64,000 nt of DNA, taken from positions 3,286,001 to 3,350,000 of the forward strand of contig NZ_CP082273.1 of the NCBI RefSeq assembly GCF_019880385.1, written 5' to 3'. This DNA is from Nocardioides coralli. GTDB taxonomy: Bacteria; Actinomycetota; Actinomycetes; Propionibacteriales; Nocardioidaceae. Below the pieces are notes generated by a model that saw nothing but the letters and a program-made list of their open reading frames with translations, did no database searches and was not told the origin of the DNA. The stretch's first letter is position 1. Each line of letters begins with the position of its first letter. Below, in pieces: positions 8,737 to 16,701 of the stretch. Both the position numbers and the translations under genes were made by a program.

Positions 8737-9489
8737 TCACCCGCCCGTCACCGCGACGTCACGGACCGCCGACACGAGGACGCCCGACGTCCTCGCCGAG
8801 GGCCGGACACCGAGCTCGCGCTGGAGCAGGTCGGCACAGGTGTCGTAGGCGCGCCGCGCCTCGGCCAGGTTGCCCTCGGCGACGTGGATCCGGATGACGG
8901 ACCGGTGGGCGCTCTCACGCAGCGGGTCGGCCCGCACGGCGGCCAGGGCCCACTCCAGCGCGAGCCCGTACTGCCCGGCGGAGCTGAGCCGGTCGGCGCT
9001 GGCCTCGAGGAGGTGGAGCTGGAGCTGGCGGACCCGTTCGCGGTCGTGGACGAGCCACTGGTCGTCCCACATGGGGAGGAGGTCGACGTCGGGAGGCAGG
9101 CCGCGGCCCGGCGGGGAGCTGGTGGTGAGGAGCGTGGTGGAGGTGAGGAGCATCTGTCGTACGTCGACATCGGCCGCCGGGTCGAGGTCGAGCGCCCCGC
9201 CGGCGGCGTGGACGAGGCCGTGGGTGGCCTGGTTGATGCGCCAGATGGCCGTGCGGAGGCTGTGCATCGCCCGGGACTGGGTCGCCTCGGGCCACAGCTC
9301 CCCGGCCACCCGGCAGCGGGTCGTGACGCCGCGGAGCGCGAGGTAGGCGGCGAGTCGCTGGGGGCCGGCGGCGAGGTCGACGTCGGTCCCGCCGACCGTG
9401 AGGGCGAAGTGGCCGAGCAGGTGGATGCTCACGCGAGACTCGGAGCCGCCCGCCGATGGCGGCTCCCGCGATACTGCACGGGTGGTCAC
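8737..9489 (-). CDS. Small BTAD (SARP-type) transcriptional regulator
   Basis: A 250-residue regulator made of an OmpR-like winged-helix domain (about 20-110, with VSIHLLGHFAL and a SLRTAIWRIN recognition-helix-like stretch) and a BTAD (about 145-240, ending LLQRELGVRPSART). This is the classic short SARP architecture without an ATPase. The GTG start at 9489 is preceded by AGGGAGC at good spacing. SARP proteins normally activate nearby gene clusters. Here it heads a same-strand series that continues into the 79-residue gene and the three DUF2589 genes, so it is the natural candidate for their activator. That role is inferred. Confidence 0.85.
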   Translation of the reverse strand: MTTRAVSREPPSAGGSESRVSIHLLGHFALTVGGTDVDLAAGPQRLAAYLALRGVTTRCRVAGELWPEATQSRAMHSLRTAIWRINQATHGLVHAAGGALDLDPAADVDVRQMLLTSTTLLTTSSPPGRGLPPDVDLLPMWDDQWLVHDRERVRQLQLHLLEASADRLSSAGQYGLALEWALAAVRADPLRESAHRSVIRIHVAEGNLAEARRAYDTCADLLQRELGVRPSARTSGVLVSAVRDVAVTGG

Positions 9490-9568
9490 GCAGGCTCCCT
9501 CAAGGGGGCGAGGCCCCCGAGCCAGCGCGACCCGAACGCCCGAGCGTCCCCTGTTCTCCCTCCACCTG

Positions 9569-9595
9569 AAAGTAAAGAACGTGGGGCTACGTCAG
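9569..9595 (-). promoter_or_regulatory. Possible promoter of the BTAD/DUF2589 series
   Basis: Read on the minus strand, CTGACG and TACTTT are separated by 15 bases, about 80 bp upstream of the GTG of the small BTAD regulator. The stretch is noticeably more AT-rich than its surroundings. The spacing is short for a housekeeping promoter, so this is a weak call. Confidence 0.25.
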
Positions 9596-9649
9596 GCCAT
9601 AGCCCGTTGTGACTAGGCGGACATGGTGTGCTGCGGTCGAGGCCGGTCC

Positions 9650-10297
9650 TCAGCCCTCCACGTCGTGGGAACCCGAGCTCGGCGACCCGACCGAGACCGT
9701 CAGGTGGGTGACGACGTGGGCCACCTCCTGCCCGACCCGGGCCCACGCGTCGGCAGCGGTCGCCAGGACGTCGCCGAGGTCACCGGTGAGCAGCGTGGCG
9801 TAGTGGGCCGGCTCCGCCGCGGTCCCGCGGCTCTGGGCCTCCTTGATCGCAGCCTCGATGTGGTCCATGTGGGCGTCGTCCGGCCCGCCGTCGAGCAGCG
9901 GGTAGAGCGACCACTGGGCGGCGGCGCGGATCCCGGTGCCGGGCAGCTCGATCGCCGTCGCGCGCGGCAGCTGCGCCGCGGTCGGCTCGCAGGTGGCTTC
10001 CCCGGGGCAGCCGCGCGAGAGCAGCACGTGGGCGACGACGTGGCCACCGTCGCTGCGACGGTGAGCCGCGGCGACCAGGGCGGCGGCGTACTGCACCAGC
10101 CGCTGCTCGGGGTGCTCGCCCCTCGCCGCGACGTAGGTGCTGACCTCGTCGGTCTCGACCTCGAGACCCTCTCCGGCGCCGGCGTGCTGCGCGTCCTCGA
10201 GCGCGCCGAGGATCACCGCGACGTAGTCGTCGCAGTGGGGGTGGACGCTCAGCCTCATGCCGACGCCGAGCTGGTCGGGTGTGATGGTGTCCGTCAT
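9650..10297 (-). CDS. ykoF: YkoF-type thiamine/HMP-binding protein
   Basis: A 215-residue protein of the YkoF family, whose members bind thiamine or its hydroxymethylpyrimidine part. Two ferredoxin-like repeat halves are visible, each with the pattern GMRLSVHPHCDDYVAVILGA / GTGIRAAAQWSLYPLLDG followed by a helix and another strand (QEVAHVVTHLTVSVGS). It is soluble with no signal peptide. The ATG at 10297 follows an AGGAGGG site. A TPP riboswitch lies in its leader, which supports a thiamine role. In Bacillus the gene sits with an ABC transporter (ykoEDC), but no transporter gene is next to it here. Regulation is expected to be repression at high thiamine pyrophosphate. Confidence 0.9.
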   Translation of the reverse strand: MTDTITPDQLGVGMRLSVHPHCDDYVAVILGALEDAQHAGAGEGLEVETDEVSTYVAARGEHPEQRLVQYAAALVAAAHRRSDGGHVVAHVLLSRGCPGEATCEPTAAQLPRATAIELPGTGIRAAAQWSLYPLLDGGPDDAHMDHIEAAIKEAQSRGTAAEPAHYATLLTGDLGDVLATAADAWARVGQEVAHVVTHLTVSVGSPSSGSHDVEG

Positions 10298-10370
10298 GCC
10301 GGCCCTCCTGGTGGACGGCCCGAGGACGACGAGAGACGCGCCGACGGATCCGTCCGCCGAGCACGTGCCC

Positions 10371-10467
10371 AGCTCCCTACGCCGGTGCTAGCCGGATCAG
10401 GTTCTCGGGTCTGCGGACTCTCCGCACTCTCAGCGCCCTGGCAGGCGCTCCCCGGGGGTACCCGGAC
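10371..10467 (-). ncRNA. TPP riboswitch (THI element)
   Basis: On the minus strand all the conserved THI-box pieces appear in order: a GGGTACCCCCGGGG start, GCGCTGAGAG, ACCCGAGAACCTGAT, and the closing arm CCGGCTAGCACCGGCGTAGGGA. The aptamer ends about 73 bp before the ykoF start codon. In the leader after it lies a GACGGATCCGTC palindrome, and the AGGAGGG ribosome site is close to the ATG. Control at translation initiation is plausible, but the expression platform is not resolved. Confidence 0.93.
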
Positions 10468-10551
10468 ACCGTAGTCCAGCCCGGTCGGACCGGGCGCAGC
10501 CACCGTGGTCTGCGTGAGGGCCGGCGCGGATGTCCGACCTACATTGGAAGC

Positions 10552-10725
10552 ATGAACACCGTCCATCTCACCGACGAGGAGCTGGAGATCGCGCGCCACG
10601 GGATGACGGCGTACCTCCGCAGCTTCGGCCACGACGAGGCCGACACGGGTGCTCTCATCCGTGCCGTCCTGGCCCGGCTCGCTGCCGCCCAGCCCGAGGC
10701 CGACTCGGAGCCCGCAGCCGGCTGA
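10552..10725 (+). CDS. Small hypothetical protein, 57 residues
   Basis: A 57-residue frame from an ATG at 10552 to a TGA at 10723-10725, too short for many gene finders. The product is helical and charged (LTDEELEIARHGMTAYL, then DTGALIRAVLARL) and ends in an acidic, alanine-rich tail. A weak GGAAG ribosome site precedes it. Codon use (third-position GC) is like its neighbours, and it fits the gap between the riboswitch and the next small gene. No family is recognised. Confidence 0.55.
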   Translation: MNTVHLTDEELEIARHGMTAYLRSFGHDEADTGALIRAVLARLAAAQPEADSEPAAG

Positions 10726-10805
10726 GTCGACCACAGGGTTGCGGGGACGCCGGTGTGGGTAAGGGGGGCACGGAGGTGCCCACGCCTCCGGAGAAGGAGT
10801 CCCCC

Positions 10806-11009
10806 ATGAGAAGCATCGTCGGCGTCATCGTGCTCGTCTGGCTCGTGATCGGCACGGTCGCCGCCATCCAGCGCGGCTACTTCGGCAACGACCGCGACGT
10901 CAGCTGCAAGACCGCAGGCGACACGGCCCTGACGATCGTGGCCGGTCCGCTCAACTACATGGGCGTGAACCCCAAGATCACCTGCAAGGTCCCGCAGCCC
11001 TCCAAGTAG
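10806..11009 (+). CDS. Small membrane-anchored protein, 67 residues
   Basis: A 67-residue protein with one N-terminal hydrophobic segment (IVGVIVLVWLVIGTVAAIQ, about residues 4-22). A short extracytoplasmic-looking tail follows, with two cysteines (VSCKTAGDTA and KITCKV) that could pair. A strong GGAGAAGGAG ribosome site precedes the ATG, and a hairpin terminator follows 10 bp after the stop. I recall similar short proteins in other actinobacteria, but I know no function. Confidence 0.75.
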   Translation: MRSIVGVIVLVWLVIGTVAAIQRGYFGNDRDVSCKTAGDTALTIVAGPLNYMGVNPKITCKVPQPSK

Positions 11010-11019
11010 TCGGGCCGAG

Positions 11020-11046
11020 GAGCGCCTCGTCGTCGGCGAGGCGCTC
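11020..11046 (+). terminator. Terminator hairpin after the 67-residue gene
   Basis: A perfect 10-bp stem (GAGCGCCTCG at 11020-11029, CGAGGCGCTC at 11037-11046) with a 7-nt loop begins 10 bp after the stop codon. No T tract follows. From here to 11228 I see no supported gene. Confidence 0.65.
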
Positions 11047-11228
11047 GGAGCTGCGCACTTCCCGTTCGAGACCGGGGGGCTCTGACGAGCCCGACCTGGG
11101 TCTGGCTCGGCGATGTCGCCGGTCTTCCACCCGGAGACGTCAGCGCCCTCCAGCACTGGATGGTCGACGCCCGCGTCACCCAGGCCTCGACGTACCGCCG
11201 GGGTGAGGAGTGACCCCCGAGCCCGGCG

Positions 11229-12920
11229 TCACCCCGAGAACGCGGAAGCTCGACGGACCAGTCGTAGCTCGGTCTGGATGGCCCCCACCAGCGAGTCGGC
11301 GTCAGCGCGGGACCGCTCCAGGGCTGCCTGGTTCATGGCATCCGGCGACGAGAGACCCTTCAGGAGCTGCTCCAGGCTGTCGAGCTCCCGCGTGAAGCCA
11401 GACCCTTCGAAGCCAGCCCTGCGCGCCTTGCCCTCGGCGAACGTGCCCACGCTCCGCAGCCGCGCTACGGCGTCCTGCGCGGCGCCGATGGTGCCGGAGA
11501 CGTCGGCAGAGGGGCCGCCCGCCTGATCTGCCACGGAGTCATGGACCTGACGCAGGTAGCGACGCAACAGCCCCACCTCTCGCATGGCCTCGGCCATGCC
11601 CGAGACCGAGGTCCGGGTGGACTCGAGGAATCCGACGTACACCGGCAGGTCCGGGCGCGCCAGACCCACCGCGTCGGGCGAGTCGAGGAAGCGTCCCAGC
11701 TCGGGAGGAACCCGACCGATCTCGGGCCAGAGATCCTCGAACGCCTCCCGGTCGCCGTCCCTGAAACGACGGACGGCGTCGCTGAACGTGTCAGGCTCGG
11801 TCAGCACGATGTTGTCGTAGATCGACTCCCACTCCGGCCGGAAGTCCATCGTCTGCAGCGCCAGCAACACCTCCGGCTCGAGATCGGGTCGGATCATCTT
11901 GTTGATCGTGTAGGCGTTGATGAAGCGCTTCGCCTCGCGTGGATTGATGCCACCCTCGGGTGTCACGTGCATCAGGAACCGGCGCACCCGGTTGCGCAGA
12001 TCCTCCTGCTGCGAGGACGGCAGGTCCCCGTACTGCTCGAGCCACTCCAGCAGGTGGTCCACCTGGCCGGGAGCCACGGCCGGCAACGTGTAGGGAACCT
12101 GGAACATCTTCTTGAGGTAGTCACGCTCCAGCTGGGCCTGGTCCTCGTCGTCCGCGAGCTGCTCGCCCACGAACTTCGAGCGGACGGCCGACTGGACCAC
12201 TCGTTCATCGAGGCCGACCACGAACACGAAACCCGGAGTGTCGAAGAAGAGCTTCATCGACTCCAGGACGGTCAACGCCTGGTGGGGCAGGCACCTGTCC
12301 AGGTCGTCGACGAACACGACGATCCGCGCAACACCGGCGTTGCGGACCTGTTCGAAGGCGGCCCGCAGCTCGGTGAACGCCCCGAAGTAGAGCGACTGCG
12401 GGCTGCTGCCCTCGTCCTGTTCACCGTCCCTGAGGGCGTCGACAGCCTTCCCGGGGTCCAGGGACAGCTTCGGCCCGCCGGGCACTCCGATCTCGACCGC
12501 CGTGGACCGCACCAGTGCTCGGACCACCCGGCCCACGCGCCGCGCCACCTCGGTGGCAGCCCGGCGCTGCGGGGTGTCGGCCGGCAGCTCGGCCGCCCAA
12601 TCGCTCAACGCCTCACGGAGCGTGTCGAGCAGGGGCACGATCAGGTGGGGCTCACGTTCGTATCGCCAGGCGTTGAACTCCACGACGAGCGTGTCCGGTG
12701 TCCCACGGAGCCGTCGCTCGATCTCCTCCATCAGGGTGCTCTTGCCAGACCCCCACCCGCCGAAGACACCTACCGCGAACCGGGGTTCGCTGCTGACGAC
12801 GATGGAGGTGAGCGCCCGGGCGATCCTGTCGAAGTTGAACGTGGGGTGACCCGCGGGAACGTCCAGCACGATGCGTGGGCCGTCCTCCGCGTCGTGGGCG
12901 ACCGGCGCGACGTCGTACAC
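11229..12920 (-). CDS. KAP-family P-loop NTPase
   Basis: A 563-residue KAP-type P-loop ATPase. Walker A is GGWGSGKST (about 54-62) and Walker B is IVVFVDDLDRC (about 200-210). In between are the typical FNAWRYE segment and a long helical insert, and after Walker B comes the sensor-like FVVGLDERVV. KAP NTPases often have membrane spans inserted between the Walker motifs; none is visible here, so this is a soluble version. I chose the GTG at 12920 because a GGGGGGAG site lies just upstream; an upstream GTG at 12950 is possible. Family members are linked to membrane-associated assemblies and some to phage exclusion, but nothing adjacent points to a defence system. Confidence 0.88.
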   Translation of the reverse strand: MYDVAPVAHDAEDGPRIVLDVPAGHPTFNFDRIARALTSIVVSSEPRFAVGVFGGWGSGKSTLMEEIERRLRGTPDTLVVEFNAWRYEREPHLIVPLLDTLREALSDWAAELPADTPQRRAATEVARRVGRVVRALVRSTAVEIGVPGGPKLSLDPGKAVDALRDGEQDEGSSPQSLYFGAFTELRAAFEQVRNAGVARIVVFVDDLDRCLPHQALTVLESMKLFFDTPGFVFVVGLDERVVQSAVRSKFVGEQLADDEDQAQLERDYLKKMFQVPYTLPAVAPGQVDHLLEWLEQYGDLPSSQQEDLRNRVRRFLMHVTPEGGINPREAKRFINAYTINKMIRPDLEPEVLLALQTMDFRPEWESIYDNIVLTEPDTFSDAVRRFRDGDREAFEDLWPEIGRVPPELGRFLDSPDAVGLARPDLPVYVGFLESTRTSVSGMAEAMREVGLLRRYLRQVHDSVADQAGGPSADVSGTIGAAQDAVARLRSVGTFAEGKARRAGFEGSGFTRELDSLEQLLKGLSSPDAMNQAALERSRADADSLVGAIQTELRLVRRASAFSG

Positions 12921-13064
12921 CACGGCTCCCCCCTCGAGAGTTCGCCTCACCCTCCACAGTAATGAGGCGACGCCACGCCGACCAGAGGATGACCGTGCGA
13001 GACGCGCTCGTGGCCCCCGTCCGACGACGTCAGCGGTCGACGGCGTCCCCCGGCACCGGAGGTG

Positions 13065-14324
13065 TCAGGCCGCGGTGCGGGACGGGACGGCCTCGCCGCC
13101 CAGCTTCCTGCGGCGGGCCGACCGGGTCAGGTCGGCCTGGATGAGCCGGCGCTCACGCGGCGTACCCGTGGCCATCTTCCAGAGCTTGCCGAGCTGCTTC
13201 GGGAAGTTCTTGCGGTCGGTGCTGTCGAGCCAGCCGTTGGGGAGCGAGAGCCTGACGACCCGGTGCCAGGCCGAGTAGACCTGCGGGACCAGCGGACGGG
13301 CGCAGTAGTTGAGGTCGTACTTCTCGAACAGCGCCTGCACGCGCGGGGCGATCTCGGCGTACCGGTTCGACGGCAGGTCCGGGAAGAGGTGGTGCTCGAT
13401 CTGGTGGCTCAGGTTGCCCGTCATGACGTGCATGAGCTTCGAGCCGGAGATGTTGGCGCTGCCGAGCATCTGCCGGACGTACCAGTCACCCTTGGTCTCG
13501 CCCTCGATCGAGCGCTTCTCGAAGGTCTCGACACCCTCGGGGAAGTGGCCGCACATGATCACCGAGTGCGCCCACACGTTGCGCACGATGTTGGCGGTGA
13601 AGTTCGCCGCGAGCGTGGTGAGGAACGAGCCCGTCGGCAGCGACAGCAGCGGGTGGACGCCGTAGTCCTTGGTCATCTGCTTGCGGACCTTGCGCAGCAC
13701 CTTCTTGGCCTCGGCCCGGAACTTCGGGTCCTTGGTGCCGTCCTTCTTCTTCAGCGCGACACCGAGCTCGAGGTCGTAGGCCGCGATGCCGTACTCGAAG
13801 AAGCAGGCGTTGAGGAAGTTCCAGAACGGCTGACCCAGGTGCATCGGGTGCCACCGCTGGTCCTCGTCGACGCGCATGATGCCGTAGCCGAGGTCGTTGT
13901 CCTTGCCGAGCACGTTCGTGTAGGTGTGGTGCAGCTCGTTGTGGCTGTGCTTCCACTGCTCGGCCGGGGTGGCGTGGTCCCACTCCCACGTCGTCGAGTG
14001 GATCTTGGGGTCGCGCATCCAGTCCCACTGGCCGTGGAGGATGTTGTGGCCGATCTCCATGTTCTCGAGGATCTTGGCCAGGCTGAGGCCGGCGGTGCCG
14101 ACCAGCCAGGCCGGCGGGAAGATGCTGAACAGCAGCACCGCCCGGCTGCCGAGCTCGACGCTGCGCTGGGTCTTGATCACGCGCCGGATGTAGGCCGCGT
14201 CGCTGGCGCCCCGGCTGTCGATGACGTCCTGGCGGATCGCGTCGAGCTCGATGCCGATCTGCTCGATGTCCTCACGGGTGAGGTGGGCGATCGGGTTGTC
14301 GTCCTTCTTCTGGATGGCAGTCAT
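13065..14324 (-). CDS. desA3: Membrane fatty-acyl desaturase (DesA3-like)
   Basis: A 419-residue integral membrane di-iron desaturase. The three histidine boxes are present: HNILH at 93-97, HNELHH at 128-133 and HQIEHH at 307-312. Hydrophobic spans lie near 60-85 and 225-255. The family puts a double bond (usually delta-9) into long-chain acyl-CoA or lipid acyl chains, drawing electrons from a ferredoxin-type reductase. The reductase gene lies 11 bp upstream on the same strand, the same pairing as desA3 and Rv3230c of Mycobacterium tuberculosis. The ATG has a GAGGAG site. The specific substrate and position cannot be read from sequence. Confidence 0.9.
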   Translation of the reverse strand: MTAIQKKDDNPIAHLTREDIEQIGIELDAIRQDVIDSRGASDAAYIRRVIKTQRSVELGSRAVLLFSIFPPAWLVGTAGLSLAKILENMEIGHNILHGQWDWMRDPKIHSTTWEWDHATPAEQWKHSHNELHHTYTNVLGKDNDLGYGIMRVDEDQRWHPMHLGQPFWNFLNACFFEYGIAAYDLELGVALKKKDGTKDPKFRAEAKKVLRKVRKQMTKDYGVHPLLSLPTGSFLTTLAANFTANIVRNVWAHSVIMCGHFPEGVETFEKRSIEGETKGDWYVRQMLGSANISGSKLMHVMTGNLSHQIEHHLFPDLPSNRYAEIAPRVQALFEKYDLNYCARPLVPQVYSAWHRVVRLSLPNGWLDSTDRKNFPKQLGKLWKMATGTPRERRLIQADLTRSARRRKLGGEAVPSRTAA

Positions 14325-14335
14325 GGGGGATCTCC

Positions 14336-15484
14336 TCAGTGCTCGAGGTGGCAGGGACCGGCCGCGGCGTTGATGCAGGTCTGCACCTTGATCGCGCCGC
14401 TCTCGCCGGGGACGGCGGTGGTGACCTCGCCGTTGCGGAGGTCTCGGACGCTGCCCTCCGTCATGGGCAGCACGCAGCCGAAGCAGATGCCCATGCGGCA
14501 CCCGCTCGGCATGAGGACGCCCGCGTTCTCGGCGGCGTCCAGGATCGGGGTGGCACCGTCGGCCTCGACGGTGCGGCCGTCGGCGAAGGAGACGGTGCCG
14601 CCCTCGCCGGGCTCGACGCGAGCGGTGCGGAACTGCTCGGTGAACAGCTCCAGGCCCTTGTCGTCGCAGTAGTGCTCCAGCGCCTCCAGCAGCGGCGCGG
14701 GACCGCACGCCAGCACCCGCCGGTCGACCAGGTCGGGCACCAGCGCCGGGAGCTCCTCGACGTCGAGGACGCCGTGCTCGTCGTCGTACCGCGCCACGAG
14801 CCGGATCGCGCCGGCCGCAGCCAGCGCCTCCAGGTCGCGGATGAAGATCGAGTCGGGGCGGCTCGGGGCGACGTGCACGACGGTGACGTCGTACGCCGAC
14901 GAGCGGTCCGGCCGCAGCACCCCCTCGTCGGTGGAGGGGAACAGATTGCGCAGCATGCCGATCACCGGGGTGATGCCGGAGCCGGCTGTCACGCAGAGGA
15001 AGCGGCCGCCCTCCGGGGGGAGCACGAACTCGCCCGCGGCCTGCTCGAGGTGGACCAGCGTGCCGGGTCGGCTCCGGTGCACGAGGTGGTGGCTGACCTT
15101 GCCGTCGGGGACGGCCTTGACCGTGATGGCGATCCGGCCGTCGGGGCGCGGGCCGTGGGTCAGCGAGTAGGCGCGCCACTGACGCACGCCGTCGACGTCG
15201 ATGCCGATGCGGAGGTACTGCCCGGGGACGTGGCCGCGCCAGTCGGCGCCGGGCCTGATCACGATCGTGGCGGCGTCGCGCGTCTCGGGGATCACCTGCT
15301 CGATGCGGCCGCGGAGCTCCGCACCCGCGCGCAGCGGCGCGAAGAGGTCGAGGAAGTCGTCGGGGACCAGCGGCGAGGTGGCGGCGTGCGCGACGCGACC
15401 GCCCCAGGCGCGCAGGGTGCGCAGACCGGAGACGGGGCCGGGGGAACGACCGTCGGGGGGAGGCGGCGTCATGACAACCATCAT
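14336..15484 (-). CDS. Ferredoxin reductase / flavin-[2Fe-2S] electron-transfer protein for the desaturase
   Basis: A 382-residue reductase in three parts. The flavin-binding barrel includes RAYSLTHGP (about 120-130), the NAD(P)H-binding domain includes VTAGSGITPVIGM, and a C-terminal plant-type [2Fe-2S] domain has Cys329, Cys334, Cys337 and Cys370 (CRMGICFGC plus QTC). This matches the Rv3230c type that feeds electrons to DesA3. ATG codons at 15484, 15481 and 15472 are all possible and none has a good ribosome site, so the message may be nearly leaderless. A palindrome lies directly upstream at 15488-15502, facing a divergent PucR-type regulator. Confidence 0.9.
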   Translation of the reverse strand: MMVVMTPPPPDGRSPGPVSGLRTLRAWGGRVAHAATSPLVPDDFLDLFAPLRAGAELRGRIEQVIPETRDAATIVIRPGADWRGHVPGQYLRIGIDVDGVRQWRAYSLTHGPRPDGRIAITVKAVPDGKVSHHLVHRSRPGTLVHLEQAAGEFVLPPEGGRFLCVTAGSGITPVIGMLRNLFPSTDEGVLRPDRSSAYDVTVVHVAPSRPDSIFIRDLEALAAAGAIRLVARYDDEHGVLDVEELPALVPDLVDRRVLACGPAPLLEALEHYCDDKGLELFTEQFRTARVEPGEGGTVSFADGRTVEADGATPILDAAENAGVLMPSGCRMGICFGCVLPMTEGSVRDLRNGEVTTAVPGESGAIKVQTCINAAAGPCHLEH

Positions 15485-15487
15485 GTC

Positions 15488-15502
15488 TGAGCACTACGCT
15501 CA
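15488..15502. promoter_or_regulatory. Operator-like palindrome between reductase/desaturase and PucR-type regulator
   Basis: TGAGC-ACTAC-GCTCA is a perfect 5-bp inverted repeat with a 5-nt spacer in the 71-bp divergent intergenic region. It lies 4 bp from the reductase start and about 54 bp from the regulator start. Its position suits an operator for the adjacent regulator, but no binding data can be inferred. Confidence 0.4.
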
Positions 15503-15555
15503 ATGCATGACCCGGACGCGTGAATGCAAGCCCTCGAATTGTTCGTGAGAGACAA

Positions 15556-16701
15556 ATGAGCACCAGTACGTCCCTCGACCGGGACCTCATCGACCTCCTG
15601 CGTCACACGCTCCCCGAGGTCGCCGTCCACACCGTGACCGCCGTCCGCGAGGAGGTGCCCGGCTACGGCGAGGGCCTGGGCGAAGCGATGGCGGCCAGCA
15701 TCGAGCAGGCGGTGCAGATGGCGCTCGCCGGCTTCCTGCGGGTCGCCGGCCGCTCCGGCGACCCGGGTACGCCGCTGTCACCGACGCTGGAGGGCGCCTA
15801 CGCGCTCGGCCGCGGCGAGGCGCGCTCGGGGCGCTCCGCCGACGCGCTGCTGGCGGCGTACCGCGTGGGTGCGCGGGTCGCCTGGCGGGAGCTGTCGGCG
15901 AGCGCCGTGCGGGCCGGGGCCTCCGCGGAGAGCATCGCCGCCTTCGCCGAGCTCGTCTTCGCCTACATCGACGAGCTCTCGGCGGCCTCGGTCGCCGGCC
16001 ACACCGACGAGGTGGAGACCACGGGGCGGGTGCGGCAGCGCTACCTCGACCGGCTCGGCGCGGCGCTGCTGCGGGGCGAGCCCGAGGACGTGGTGTCGGC
16101 GGCGGCCGACAAGGCCGACTGGCGGCCCCCGCGCACCCTCACGGCCGTGGTGCTGCCGGAGGCACAGGTACGCCCCGTCCTCGGACTGGTCGGCGACGGC
16201 GCCCTCGCGCCGGGCGAGCACGGCCTGCCCGAAGGGCTGGCGGTCGTGCTGGTCCCCGACATGGGCGGCCGCTCCCGCACCCGGCTGCTGCGCGTGCTCG
16301 ACGACCGGCACGCCGTGGTGGGGCCGGCCCGGCCGTGGGCGCAGGTGCGCGCGTCGTTCGAGCGGGCGGTGCGCGGGCTCGCGCTGCGGCGTACGTCGGC
16401 GACCGTCGACACCGAGGCCCACCTGGCCTCCCTCGTGGCGGCCGCAGATCCCGACGCCCTGGCCGACCTCCGGGCAACGGTGCTGGCGCCGCTGGAGTCG
16501 CTGCGGCCGGCGACGGCGGACAAGCTGCGGGCGACGCTCCGCTCGTGGTTGCTGCACCAGGGCAGGCGCGAGGACGTGGCGGCCGACCTGTTCGTCCACC
16601 CGCAGACCGTGCGCTACCGGATGAACCAGCTGCGCGAGCTCTACGGCGACCGGCTGGAGGACCCGGAGACGGTGCTTCAGCTCACGCTCGCGCTGGCCTG
16701 A
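15556..16701 (+). CDS. PucR/CdaR-type transcriptional regulator
   Basis: A 381-residue regulator. The N-terminal two thirds is a helical sensory region (about 1-170), followed by a degenerate GGDEF-like alpha/beta stretch (about 185-270). A C-terminal PucR-type helix-turn-helix includes LLHQGRREDVAADLFVHPQT and VRYRMNQL (about 335-365). The ATG at 15556 is preceded by GAGAGAC. The gene is divergent from the desaturase operon, so control of lipid desaturation is a natural inference. Its last 25 bp overlap the end of the convergent DUF72 gene. Confidence 0.85.
   Translation: MSTSTSLDRDLIDLLRHTLPEVAVHTVTAVREEVPGYGEGLGEAMAASIEQAVQMALAGFLRVAGRSGDPGTPLSPTLEGAYALGRGEARSGRSADALLAAYRVGARVAWRELSASAVRAGASAESIAAFAELVFAYIDELSAASVAGHTDEVETTGRVRQRYLDRLGAALLRGEPEDVVSAAADKADWRPPRTLTAVVLPEAQVRPVLGLVGDGALAPGEHGLPEGLAVVLVPDMGGRSRTRLLRVLDDRHAVVGPARPWAQVRASFERAVRGLALRRTSATVDTEAHLASLVAAADPDALADLRATVLAPLESLRPATADKLRATLRSWLLHQGRREDVAADLFVHPQTVRYRMNQLRELYGDRLEDPETVLQLTLALA

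Noticed and set aside
11060..11080. tRNA T-loop-like GTTCGAGAC
   Set aside because: No pairing T-stem, acceptor stem or anticodon arm can be built around it on either strand.
11062..11213. Short open stretch reading TSPTWVWLGDVAGLPPGDVS and ending at a TGA at 11211-11213, possibly the tail of an old gene
   Set aside because: It has no usable start codon and runs back into the terminator hairpin. It could be a gene remnant, but nothing supports a family.
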